64,000 nt of DNA from Stentor roeselii (lineage: Eukaryota; Ciliophora; Heterotrichea; Heterotrichida; Stentoridae): the NCBI GenBank assembly GCA_006503475.1, contig RSEH01000120.1, forward strand, positions 1-64,000, given 5' to 3'. Of the stretch, positions 11,390 to 21,243 are shown one piece after another; position 1 is the stretch's first letter; the number at the start of each line of letters is the position of its first letter. Both the position numbers and the translations under genes were made by a program. A model generated the notes under the pieces. It worked only from the letters and a program-made list of their open reading frames with translations. It was not told the origin of the DNA and made no database searches.

Positions 11390-14300
11390 TTATTTCCTCA
11401 ATCTAATTTGAGTACTCTTAATAGACTGTAGCATCAATTTATCAAAGTTTATGCAATTTTTCACTATTATTTCAGAAACATTTATCACTGAATTAGAGGT
11501 TCTCATAACATTTAAAATCATTCCAAATTCTGAATTTGAACGTAAATATATACCAGATATATTTGAAATGATGAGAGAATAGTATAAATCTTCTACATGG
11601 ATTCCTAGGCTGATTGATACCCATTTCCAGCAAAACCAGTCTTGAATTGTTATATTAGTTATGTGAAGATAACTAATTTTGCTTGAATAAATGGTTTGTC
11701 CACATTCAGTTACATCTTGAAAAAAGTATCCATAATTATACTTGCCAAGGTATTTTCCTGCATAATTAAATTTTATTTTAATATCATTTATATACGGAGA
11801 ATAATCGCTGCTTGATGTCTGAGTAACGAAAATATTTGAAATATTTACATAGCCCACATTTTTAACAGCGATCAAACTTGAATTGAGTCTTGTATAATTA
11901 AAAGTTAAATTATCAATTATAGTTACTGGAGGTATATTATGAATTTTTCGTGAATTTTCAATAATATATTCGACTTTATATTGACTAGTGTTTATTTTTT
12001 GGCCTTGGTTGATTATTCGAAAGACTTGCTGATAAATTGAGAATAGATTATAGAATAAAATATTTTGAATACGAATATTATGCTCAAATTTTTGCATCTT
12101 GTAGTCAAGTATGCATCCAGTTAAAAGTATATAATTAAACTCTATATTTATCATTTTGAAATGTATTTGTGCGTAATTTTTGCTAACATCATACATGTCA
12201 CCATCATATGATTCATATATGAGTGAAGAAGAATCAATAGTAATAAAATTATCAAAATAATTGGCTTCAAATAAACAATCTTCAATAGTGATTGACCCTA
12301 GCAGGTTTTCGAATAAAATAAAATAAGAACTTTTCAAAGTGTTTTTATCTGTAAATAAAAAGTTGTAAATAATAGAGCTTTGTGATAACAAGGCTGAATG
12401 AATTCCTGATATTTTCATAAAACTTCCTGATATCATTCCTTTCCTGTCTGTAAAGCCATAGTTAAAATCTTCAACCACAGAATTCTTCATAGAAAAATTA
12501 TCGTTTTGACATTGACTGATGCAAGAAACTTGAATAACAAATCCTAAGGCACTTGGCTGAATCTTCAAAAAATTAACACTGGACAAGTTTAATGACCCTT
12601 CTACTGTAATTAAAGATTTGAACTGATGTCTTATATTGATGAAGGTAACATTTTCAATTAATACTTCTCCTTTAAATTTAAACAGCTCATCATTTTTATA
12701 CGGGCTGCAATCATTGTCGATATAAAATGTCTTCATATTATCAGGAACTTTTTTCCCCATGTCATCTTGGTTTAAATATGGGTCGTAAAAAGGACAATAA
12801 TAGCACAAGTCGATCGTTCCATCACAATCATCTCTTATAATCTTGTCACCTTTGATTTCAATATTTTTTATGTAAATTTCTTTTGCACTTGATGAGATTG
12901 AAACAGAGCCTTTCCAATAAATAACGGAAGGATTTTTATAGCTTTCTCCTTCTATGATTAGCTTATTAATTACTACTCCATAAGAGTAATTCAAAGGTTC
13001 GAGGTATGATTTACGCAAGGAAAGTATATTTTTAACACTTTTCATGTATATATGAGACCCAGCTGAAAGTGAAATTTTAGTTTGAAGTCCATATATTTGA
13101 CTAAATGCATAATATAAAGATTCAAATGGAGAAGATTCAGATCCATTTCCTTGAGCTTTTGGTGGGTCTGATGATTTAACATAAAATATTAAAAGATTAG
13201 ATCTGTGATACAGTGAAGGATCAAGTAAGCACCATGTGCTATGCGAATTAGAAAATAGTTGAGAAAGGCCGGAGTGTGCAATCATGCCATTAGGACATTC
13301 TGAGAGTTGATTTTCACATTTACCCATAGTCATAACACCTGAACACACCAAACAATTGGTTGGACTATTTCTAAAACAGCCATCAGAAATTTGAAACAGT
13401 CCAAAACACCATAGGCCTTCTTCTGAAAAGCAATCATGAAAATTATTACAAACTTCTGATCCCTCATCAATCCGTCTTAGTTTATCTTCAGGACATTCTC
13501 TTGTTAACTTTTTTGGTTCAGTTAAATTAAGTTGATTTTCCCAAAGTTGGCTTAAAATAATCTGCTTAACCAAGAACGAATCTTCATCTTGAAGCAGGTT
13601 ATAAAAACAACTTGGAACAAGACATTTTACATTCCCTCTATTTTCCTCGATTCCAGTCCACTCACCATTTAAAAACTTCAAAGTGCAGCCAGGACTACAT
13701 CCACAATCTCCATGGTCGAATCCACAAGCTTCAACATTGCACTTTTCATCACAAATGAAATTTCCAAGCATGGAAGTAAAGCACCCACTACTACAATCTC
13801 CACACTTTCCAAGCTTAAACCAACAAAACTCATTATCACATGGATCATCACTTTTGCAAGAATCTTCAGCCAGTACTTTGTCATTGCACCCGGTGGAGCA
13901 GTCACAGTCACCTAAGTCGAAATTGCAGTCTTCATTATTGCATTCTTGGTGGCACAGACCATCGCCTTGGATAAAAAAATAGCATCCTGCTGCGCACTGA
14001 GTAAAACAAGAAGCCTCAGGAAAAAGTTTAAGACATTCTCGATTACTGCATGATGGATGGCAGATAGGGCTGATTAATCTCTCTTTAATACATCGTTGAT
14101 TACCACATAGTGATTTACAATAATAATTATCAAATAAACAGAAACTAGTATCACAAACTGAATCGCAAACATTATTATTAATCATTTGATCTGTACAAGA
14201 TCTACTGCATACCCCACAATCAGACAAGTCCCATGCGCATTTATAATTATTACATTTTGAATCGCATTTTGAGTTCCCAAGTTTGGTTGGGTCGCAGCCA

Positions 14301-14515
14301 GTCTTTAGACAAAGATTATAACAGTCTGAGAAAGCGAAGTCATTTGAAGGGTTTTCTTTGAAGTCTCTAGTCAAAGATGTATCATAATTGCAGTAAATGT
14401 TGTTACAATCAATGTTGCACTTTCCATTTCCCAAATCACTTCGTAGGCATCGGAAACTCTGGCATGTTATTAGCCCATTCGCATGATAGACCAAAAAAGG
14501 AATCACGGAAAACAT
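11390..14515 (-). CDS. LNR (Notch-type) repeat surface protein (N-terminal part of split gene)
   Basis: A 1041-residue frame. It starts with a short hydrophobic leader (MFSVIPFLVYHANG), with a stop codon directly before the ATG. Residues about 17-300 carry some seven Lin12/Notch repeats with the pattern C-x-C-x3-C and Asp/Asn calcium ligands, as in NGKCNIDCNNIYCNYD and GNSKCDSKCNNYKCAWD. A spacer with further cysteines follows, and from about 440 to the end there is a beta-helix-like region with repeated IxIxNI rungs. The frame ends abruptly inside that fold (QIRLRK), and the next frame downstream continues the same fold and adds the membrane domain. In other eukaryotes LNR modules are extracellular and bind calcium. 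A secreted or surface location is likely. Confidence 0.8.
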   Translation of the reverse strand: MFSVIPFLVYHANGLITCQSFRCLRSDLGNGKCNIDCNNIYCNYDTSLTRDFKENPSNDFAFSDCYNLCLKTGCDPTKLGNSKCDSKCNNYKCAWDLSDCGVCSRSCTDQMINNNVCDSVCDTSFCLFDNYYCKSLCGNQRCIKERLISPICHPSCSNRECLKLFPEASCFTQCAAGCYFFIQGDGLCHQECNNEDCNFDLGDCDCSTGCNDKVLAEDSCKSDDPCDNEFCWFKLGKCGDCSSGCFTSMLGNFICDEKCNVEACGFDHGDCGCSPGCTLKFLNGEWTGIEENRGNVKCLVPSCFYNLLQDEDSFLVKQIILSQLWENQLNLTEPKKLTRECPEDKLRRIDEGSEVCNNFHDCFSEEGLWCFGLFQISDGCFRNSPTNCLVCSGVMTMGKCENQLSECPNGMIAHSGLSQLFSNSHSTWCLLDPSLYHRSNLLIFYVKSSDPPKAQGNGSESSPFESLYYAFSQIYGLQTKISLSAGSHIYMKSVKNILSLRKSYLEPLNYSYGVVINKLIIEGESYKNPSVIYWKGSVSISSSAKEIYIKNIEIKGDKIIRDDCDGTIDLCYYCPFYDPYLNQDDMGKKVPDNMKTFYIDNDCSPYKNDELFKFKGEVLIENVTFINIRHQFKSLITVEGSLNLSSVNFLKIQPSALGFVIQVSCISQCQNDNFSMKNSVVEDFNYGFTDRKGMISGSFMKISGIHSALLSQSSIIYNFLFTDKNTLKSSYFILFENLLGSITIEDCLFEANYFDNFITIDSSSLIYESYDGDMYDVSKNYAQIHFKMINIEFNYILLTGCILDYKMQKFEHNIRIQNILFYNLFSIYQQVFRIINQGQKINTSQYKVEYIIENSRKIHNIPPVTIIDNLTFNYTRLNSSLIAVKNVGYVNISNIFVTQTSSSDYSPYINDIKIKFNYAGKYLGKYNYGYFFQDVTECGQTIYSSKISYLHITNITIQDWFCWKWVSISLGIHVEDLYYSLIISNISGIYLRSNSEFGMILNVMRTSNSVINVSEIIVKNCINFDKLMLQSIKSTQIRLRK

Positions 14516-15523
14516 TTATTATAATATCACTTGATAAAATTGTAGACTCTAGTAATTTGAAAAATGGTGAAAATGTTGAATGTAATATTAGCTGCTATTA
14601 GGAAATTGATTAAATTGTTGTTAGGCTATATATAATTATTTATGGACTTTTTGATAAAATTTCTTTTCAACTTTTAGGAATACACTTTAGAATTTCTTTA
14701 AGGTTAAATAATAGACTTAGTTGCCAATCTTTATGTTTTTTCCACTAAAAAGGCTTGAAATTTCGAATACATTTTTTGATATACTTTTTTCAATCACTTA
14801 TAGCGAGTGGATTTTGTAATTCTTTAAAGTACTTATAGAGCTATAAAGTAATTACCGAAAAATGCATCAAAAAAGCGTTGCATCTGTAAAAAGTAAATTT
14901 TTCAAACAAGAGCTTAATGTAAAAAGTACTTCATAGATCTTAAAGAAAATTTATATAAATACAAATATCTAGTCCAAAAACTGAAGTTTCTGGAGTTTCG
15001 TAAGGATTCTTATTGAAATTATATAAACAGTAAACATATTCATAATTATCTTATACATTTTTACGTAATTTCGTATAAAGTATATTCTTGAAAAAGTATC
15101 TTAATTACCTATAATTAAATTAGCAGTCTTTGATTAATCCTGGCTCATCGTTTTTATGATTGGAAACGCTAACTAGGAATATTGATTGTTCATAGAAATG
15201 CTTGTGCTTATTCAGTATCTAAGGGTTTCAGAAGATGGAAAAATTCGGAAAAAACAAAGTTTTAGAACAAAGAGTTGATGAACTTATAAATAAATTTATT
15301 ATTCAGATACTTCCAAAGATTATGAACAAACTAAGAATTATGAATAATTTTAGTGGTATTTTTCTTTCATTTCTTCATGTATACTGTTATTTAAAGTCTC
15401 TTCAAATAATCTCTACTAATTGATATTTCTTGGAATTTCTAAAAATTGATAAGATGACTATTGAATAATCACTCTTTGAAGGTGTTATATAATTAGAAGT
15501 AAAATTATCTAAACGAATTTACA
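14516..15523. other. AT-rich spacer
   Basis: About 1 kb between the LNR gene and the first MFSD1-like gene. It is mostly AT-rich. One ATG frame of 62 codons (15235-15423, plus strand) starts with a polar, helix-prone segment and ends with a hydrophobic one. It has no recognisable family and could be chance or a fragment. No repeat or RNA gene seen. Confidence 0.5.
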
Positions 15524-16853
15524 CTAACTAGATTCATCCTTATTTTCTTCAATAAAACTCTCCTTCCTTTCCCCATTATTCGATTTCTTCAAAACTCTTC
15601 CATTCTTAAAATCCCAGAAAAGAATCAAAACCGCAAAAAAAATCCCAAAAGCTCCAACAAGAACAAAATAAAAACTAACCCAATAAAATCCATGACCCTT
15701 ATGCGAAGCCTGCTGAATGACTCCAACAACAATAGGGCCAAATCCGAGCCCTAAGTTCTGCACAGCAGTCGCCGTTCCATAGGCAGTTCCAGCGACTTTG
15801 ATTTTGACCAAAAACGAGATAGAAGCCCAGACAACTGAAGCGTAAACCGAGTACCCAAGTCCCAAAAAGACCATAAAACAAATCGGGTAAGCAGGGCGGT
15901 CGCCATCAGGCGTCAGTAAAAACGCCAAATGAACTAAAAAAACAATGACTGATGAAAAAACAATCCACTCGGCCCTATGGCCGAATCGATCCACTAACAT
16001 TCCAAAAAGAGACAAAGAAAGGCAAGGACTAGAAAAGTTATGCTCATGATACTTCCTGCTTCTTTCGAAGTAAATCCAAAACGCTTCTGGAAGTAGCTGC
16101 TTGCAATGTTGTTGAAACACGATATGTCCATGTATATTGCGAGACAGTTCAGGCAGAGTAGCCAGAAACATACCCCGAATGATTTCAAGTCACTACATTT
16201 GAACTTTTCGGATGATGAAGGATTTAATTTTTGTTTATTTTTAGGTCTTTTTTTTTGTCGAAATAGTTTAAAAGTACTGCTAGGAATAAAGATATGATGC
16301 AAAGGATAAAGCCGATCCAAAGACCGAAACTTAAAGAGCCACTTTTACTTACAATCACGGGTTCAATGTTATCATTTAAAACACTGCTCAGACCTGAGAC
16401 TGTGACAGTTGTCCCTATGGCTGTCGCTAGTTCTTTTCCTTTGAACCAGCCGATCAAGAAACAATTAGAAGCAACACCTAAACTTTCCCCTCCCAAGCCA
16501 TACAGAGCTCTTCCGAATAGGGCAGCAGGATAACTGCTGATCATGACTCCAAAAGCAAAAAAAAACTGACCTGCGGAAACTAAAGAACTGAAAATCAGGT
16601 TTCCAGACCTCACACCCATTACGTCTATGATGTAACCTCCTATGATGGGCATGATTATGTTAGGAAAGGAGCAAACTGAGTAGAATAGGTTGAATTCTAC
16701 TTCAGATATATTCAGCGACTAAATGAATCGTACCTCTTCTAACTCGGTTTCTAGAACTGCAGGGAGGTCGTAAACAAAGTAACACCCAAAGTTTACGAAA
16801 CTTACCAGGACTAAAATTAAGTATCTTTGAGTTGATTCTGTTGGATTCTCCAT
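15524..16853 (-). pseudogene. MFSD1-like transporter, first copy, frameshifted
   Basis: This is a paralogue of the intact transporter at 18769-20127. The ATG at 16853 opens a frame that crosses a 15-base intron (16719-16733) at exactly the same place as in the paralogue. It then reads through the MFS motif GLGGESLGVASN. Two places need a one-base insertion to stay in register with the paralogue: near 16226-16260, within A runs before the SSSEKFKCSD segment, and at 16004-16008, a run of five T on the coding strand before GMLVDRFGHRAE. Everything between and after is well conserved. Both breaks lie in homopolymers, so either assembly error or recent inactivation would explain them. The substrate of MFSD1 in animals is dipeptides exported from lysosomes; the same role here is inference. 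Confidence 0.8.
16719..16733 (-). other. 15-base intron in MFSD1-like copy 1
   Basis: On the coding strand it reads GTACGATTCATTTAG. It starts with GT, ends with AG, is exactly 15 bases and has an A at position 10, the known branch-point position of heterotrich mini-introns. Removing it joins the ATG exon (ending LEE) to the exon starting SLNISE. The paralogue has an intron at the identical codon position. Confidence 0.93.
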
Positions 16854-17433
16854 AATTTAAAAGATTTTATTGAGATAGGTGGCTTTATTAACCCTATAGG
16901 TTAATATTATTTACGCAAACTCTTCAATCTATTACGTTTCAATAATTATAACGTAAATAAATTTTACCAAAATATTATAAAAAGTATTGAAACTTATGTT
17001 TTATCATAACTTGAATCTTAATCAATATGAATCATCTTAACTCAACTATTTCACAAGATTATTTCGATATTTAAAATTCTAAATAAATATAATCCTTTAT
17101 ATATATAAATGGATGCAACAGGATTTTTTATGCAACTTCTTTTATCATCACATCCACTAGAGTCAAAATTATAACTTCTTTCCTGAAATAAACTTCAATA
17201 ACGAGCTTAATCTTAAATATTTACTTTGGCAATCTTCGTTAGAATCGAGTCTAAATCATATTTGGTAAAGTTAATCTCATGAGCAAGTTTTATTGTCGAT
17301 ATATTGATAATTTTTAAAATTTCAAGCATACTCTTCTCCCAAACAAAGAAACTTACTTAAGTTTTAAGTTTTTCTACTTTGATAAATAATCCTTTTGAAT
17401 TCTTTTATGAGTAAATGGAGACCATTATAAAAA
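16854..17433. promoter_or_regulatory. Divergent promoter region, MFSD1-like copy 1 / GH16
   Basis: 580 bases between two divergent starts, so promoters for both genes should lie here. A perfect 9-base inverted repeat, TTATTTACG at 16907-16915 and CGTAAATAA at 16952-16960, is the most structured element. On the minus strand, 17100-17360 holds a coding-like stretch with several stops, perhaps an eroded small gene. No known factor site can be assigned. Confidence 0.4.
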
Positions 17434-18264
17434 ATGTTAGTCGCATTCTTAGCAGTTTGGATGCTTCCTAAAATCAATTCTTATTCCTTAGTCCTAGATG
17501 ATACATTCGCCGACCTAAATAACTGGGAAAGCTCAATACAATCAGGTCAGAGCACAGGGAACAACGAGCTCCAGTACTACACCGATCGATCGACGAACGT
17601 TTACATAGAAACTACTACCTTCGGTCGTGCTTTACAACTAAAAGCTCGTAAAGAACCTTACTTGCTTTATAATTTTACCTCTGGAAAAGTTGTTTCCAAG
17701 GTAAAATATGGACCTTATGGCTTCATTAACATTAATGCTTTGGTCCCCAAGGGAAACGGTCTGTGGCCAGCTCTTTGGCTTCTACCGAAGGACGGGGTTA
17801 ATGTGTATGGGTCTTGGGCAGCATGTGGAGAAATCGATATTTTAGAAACTTTTTGTTCCAGCTCTGCTGCGTATTCAACCATTCACTTTGGAGGGGCTTA
17901 TCCAAATAATGTCATGTATCCATCAGCAGGACAAGGAGCTTATCCATTCTCAGTTGATTGGACGAAGCCTCATTATTTCGGAGTTGAGTGGAAACCAGAC
18001 TATTTGAAATTTTGGTTCGATGCAAAAATTATCAATGGAGTTATACAAGGTACAGAGATTTTAACAATTCCATCAAATATCTGGTATACCGTAAGCTCTA
18101 ATGGAAATCTAACTCCTCCTCCGGCTCCTTTCGATGTGCCGACAAATATCGTGATGAATTTAGCAGTAGGGGGAAATCGGCCATGCTCAGTACCAAACTG
18201 TTGTTTGAACATCAAGATGCCAGCTATCCTTAGCATTTATAATGTGCAGGTCTGGTCCAATTAG
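17434..18264 (+). CDS. GH16 endo-beta-1,3-glucanase (laminarinase-like), secreted
   Basis: A 276-residue protein with a hydrophobic signal peptide (about residues 1-17) followed by one glycoside hydrolase family 16 domain. The family's catalytic signature ExDxxE is present as GEIDILE, with E133 as nucleophile, D135 and E138 as acid/base. The aromatic context GLWPALWLLP before it and the closing GGN region match bacterial-type laminarinases and lichenases. It would cleave beta-1,3- or mixed-linkage glucans from algae or fungi in food vacuoles. Cys pairs near the end may form disulphides. It diverges from the frameshifted transporter copy and is intronless. A decayed relative lies at 20962-21243. 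Substrate preference cannot be read from the sequence. Confidence 0.93.
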   Translation: MLVAFLAVWMLPKINSYSLVLDDTFADLNNWESSIQSGQSTGNNELQYYTDRSTNVYIETTTFGRALQLKARKEPYLLYNFTSGKVVSKVKYGPYGFININALVPKGNGLWPALWLLPKDGVNVYGSWAACGEIDILETFCSSSAAYSTIHFGGAYPNNVMYPSAGQGAYPFSVDWTKPHYFGVEWKPDYLKFWFDAKIINGVIQGTEILTIPSNIWYTVSSNGNLTPPPAPFDVPTNIVMNLAVGGNRPCSVPNCCLNIKMPAILSIYNVQVWSN

Positions 18265-18768
18265 GTTAGAACTAAGTAGTTAGATTTATTCATCAAATAC
18301 TATTTTAGCCCAATCTAATATCTCAAAATCAGCTTAAAGAATGAGATCCTTTTTGTAAAATTTAGCTTTTTAATTAGAGCAAGGATATTCCTAATTAAAT
18401 TATTATTCCAAATATTTTAAGAGTGATTGAATCATTTAATGGATGATGATGATTTAGAAAGAACTCTCTTATTAGATTTTTTTTATTATTTCAGCTTGTA
18501 AAATATTTAAGATCCTAATATCTGAGGTGAGTAATTTTCTGTTTGATTATTTTACTCTCAAATGAAACACCCTGAAGTTCTCAGGATTTTAAATTGAAAA
18601 TAATAAGTTTATTGAATTTCTAGCCTAAAATAAACTCTAATTCGATTTCATATTTATCTCAATACTTCCAAGGTCTTTCACTATTCCCTTCCCGTTCTAT
18701 TCTTGTAATTAAATCAATTCTAATCTAAATAATCTAATCCTAAAAAATCACTAAAACAGTAAACTTTT
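18265..18768. other. Intergenic spacer between convergent genes
   Basis: About 500 AT-rich bases between the GH16 stop and the stop of the second transporter. No gene seen. A 16-base string TAAAATAAACTCTAAT at 18626-18641 recurs at 21416-21431, downstream of the GH16 relic, which fits the block-duplication model. Confidence 0.55.
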
Positions 18769-20127
18769 TTAAGCATTAACCGAAACATCATTAGAATCTT
18801 CATTTTCCTTACTTTCAATGAGCTTTTCCTCTTCATCACGAGGTTTAGCTCTCTTTAAAATTCCTCCGTTTTTCAAATCAACAAAATAAATCAAAACAGA
18901 AGTAAAAATGCCAAAACATCCGACCATGACAAAGAAAAAACTGACCCAGTAGTAACCATGGTCCTTGGTAGTGCTTTCTTGAATGACTCCGACAAGAATA
19001 GGTCCAAGTCCAAGTCCAAAGTTCTGAATAGCAGTGGCTGCCCCGAAGGATGTTCCAGCTACTTTGTGCTCGACAAGAAAAGGAATTGATGCCCAGATAA
19101 CTGATGCGTAGATCGAGTACCCAAGTCCTAAGACTGCCATATAAGCGATTGGGTATCCTGGACGGTTAGTTTCGGGAGTTAAGAGGAAAGCGACGTGGAC
19201 TAAGGTCACAGATACTGCTGAAAATAAAATACATTCTGCACGATGCCCAAACCGATCAACAAAAGCTCCGAAGAATGGGCAAAGTAAAGCAGCTACTATG
19301 TAAGTAATGCTTATAATGCTTCCTGCCTCGATTGGATTATAACCAAATCGTTCCTGGAAGTAGTTACTTGCAACATTGTTGAAACAAGAAATATCTATAT
19401 AGATAACCAGGCAGTTGATGCAAAGTAGCCAATAACAAAAACTAAAAGTTTTTATATCGCTACACTTGAATTTCTCTGAAGCAGGTAGGTGAGTTTTTTC
19501 CTTAATTCCAAGTTTCAAATCTTTTTGTTTGTCGATATAATTTAGAATAACAGCACACACTAGTGAAATCATGCAAAACACGAATCCTATCCAGAGCCCG
19601 AGACTTAATGACCCACTTTCACTCACAATGACCGGCTCTGTATTATCATTTGTCACACTACCAAGTCGTGAAACAGAGACACTAGTTCCAATGGCCATAG
19701 CAAGTTCCTTTCCAGTGAACCATCCCATAATAAAGTAATTCGCAGAAACATTCAAACTTTCTCCTCCCAATCCAAAAATCGCTCTACCAAGAAGTGCAAC
19801 GGGGTAGTTTTTCAGCATAACTCCAACAGTAAAGACAAGCTGACCAGCAGCGATTAGCGAGCTGAAGATCAAGTTTCCAGTCCTCACTCCGATGACATCG
19901 ACGATATACCCACCGATGATGGGCAGGATTATATTAGGAAAAGAGTAAACTGAATAGAATAAGTTAAATTCCAGGTCAGAGATGTTGAGTGACTATCTGG
20001 ATCTTACCTCTTGTAACTGAGTCTGGAGCGCTGAAGGGTTGTCATACACGAAGTAGCTCCCGAAACTCACAGAGCTTGCCAAAGCCAGGACTAAATAACG
20101 AAGCCTTGTTTTCGTTGGGTTCTCCAT
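18769..20127 (-). CDS. MFSD1-like major facilitator transporter, intact copy
   Basis: Spliced product of 447 residues: exon 1 at 20008-20127, intron 19993-20007, exon 2 at 18769-19992. The true start is the ATG at 20127 (MENPTKTRLRY); a start inside exon 2 would lose the first membrane helix. About 12 membrane helices are visible. The MFS signature LLGRAIFGLGGESLNV and the following FIMGWFTGKELAMAIG closely match MFSD1, where animals have GGESLAVAQN and SWFKGKELN. A second MFS motif, FVDRFGHRAE, opens the C-terminal half. Animal MFSD1 works in lysosomes and exports dipeptides. It converges on the GH16 gene and is the sound partner of the frameshifted copy. The tail is acidic. Confidence 0.92.
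19993..20007 (-). other. 15-base intron in MFSD1-like copy 2
   Basis: On the coding strand it reads GTAAGATCCAGATAG: GT-AG ends, 15 bases, A at position 10. It separates codons for LQE and SLNIS, the same place as the intron in the first copy. Confidence 0.95.
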
Positions 20128-20472
20128 TATTTCTACAGTGAGGGAATTTCACAGAATTTGAGGGTTTTGAGAAGTTTCGATGTATTTGAGTTGAATTGGT
20201 TTAGATATTTAGATTTTGTTAAGGATTTGAATATTAAAAGGTTTTAAATACTTTTTTCTTTAAGATTTTTTTATGTGCAGGGAAGGAGATTGAAATTTCT
20301 TGTTAAATTGTTGAAACTCTTCAATTTTATCATATTCTCTATTCTTTCAATCTAAATTAAGTTTTTCGTTAAAGTTACTGCTGTAGACCTTCTATAATCT
20401 CAAAAATGAGATTTTTTGATTCAATATTCTTTACACTAATCCTGAGAATATCTAATTTAACTTCTGACCTAA
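20128..20472. other. Spacer upstream of MFSD1-like copy 2
   Basis: 345 AT-rich bases that should hold the transporter's promoter and the 3' end of the ubiquitin-like gene. No gene seen, and no clear similarity by eye to the corresponding spacer of the first copy. Confidence 0.5.
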
Positions 20473-20727
20473 TTATAAAAGTTCGCAGCATGATCTTTTG
20501 ACAAAATTCACTTGAACCCTAGATTGATCCGTCAAGCCAAGCTTTAAAATTTCTACTTCGTAAGGCAACTTCCTTCCTTTGAAGATCAGGACTAATTTAG
20601 TGGCATCAACATTGGTATATCTCATGGTCAGAAGAGATATAACATGGTCTGGGGTGGCGTCTATTCCAACATCTAGCTCTGTAATGGGAATGCCGATATC
20701 ATCACTAGGTTCCAAAATCAGTCTCAT
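20473..20727 (-). CDS. Small ubiquitin-like protein
   Basis: An 84-residue protein from the ATG at 20727; the frame is open further upstream but has no ATG there. It matches the ubiquitin fold: a first beta hairpin (MRLILEP, then PITELDV), a helix segment starting TPDHVISLL, then LVLIFKGRKLPYEVEILKLG and a last strand SRVQVNFVKR. These align with ubiquitin's LIFAGKQLEDGRTLSDYNI and LHLVLRLR. It lacks the C-terminal diglycine and ends SCCELL, so it is not an obvious conjugated modifier; a Cys near the end could be lipid-modified (inference). It lies between the intact transporter and the GH16 relic, with no counterpart in the first block. Confidence 0.7.
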   Translation of the reverse strand: MRLILEPSDDIGIPITELDVGIDATPDHVISLLTMRYTNVDATKLVLIFKGRKLPYEVEILKLGLTDQSRVQVNFVKRSCCELL

Positions 20728-20961
20728 ATTTATAAGTAATAAAATCACTAAATTTCTTAGAATCAAATAATTTTCAACTCGTTCGAGAATTCTTGCGAGT
20801 TGATAAAACTTTCAATTTTTTGAAGTTTAATAAAAAGTAAACCGATAATAATAATGCATAATCCATGAAGTAAGTGTCGAAGCCTATTATTGGATAATTG
20901 TAATTCTTTCAAATAACCCTTGAAGATTTTAATAAAACTGATTAGGAAAACTAATTAGGAA

Positions 20962-21243
20962 CATGTTTTGGAAATCTTTGGAAGTTGTATTGGTCTTTCT
21001 TTAGTTATTATAACCTTGTCCTAAATAATACCTTCGCGGACCTTAGAATTGGAATATCTCTGCACTATTAGGGATTTATTAACATTAAAGTTTGGTACAT
21101 AAGGGAATGGACTGTGACCCGTCTTTTGGCTTAAATCAAGCAAGGGAATGCTTTTGGAACTTTGGTTAGCTTATGAAGAAATCGATATTAAAGAGCTATT
21201 TGTTCCAGTTCAAATGTTATTTTAGCATTCATATTGAAGTGAT
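20962..21243 (+). pseudogene. Decayed GH16 glucanase
   Basis: A relic of the gene at 17434. The stretch from 21018 (GTCCTAAATAATACCTTCGC) matches the coding of VLDDTFAD, with an eroded leader before it from the ATG at 20962. From about 21062 the match resumes at the functional gene's segment coding FININALVPKGNGLWPALWL and runs through the active site, where GAAATCGATATT still encodes EIDI. It fades near the codons for STIHFG. About 180 bases between the two blocks are missing, as are the last 370, and there are several stops. Like the intact gene, it points away from its neighbouring transporter. Confidence 0.85.

Noticed and set aside
15235-15423. A 62-codon gene
   Set aside because: No family, ordinary AT-rich composition and no conserved neighbour; could be chance.
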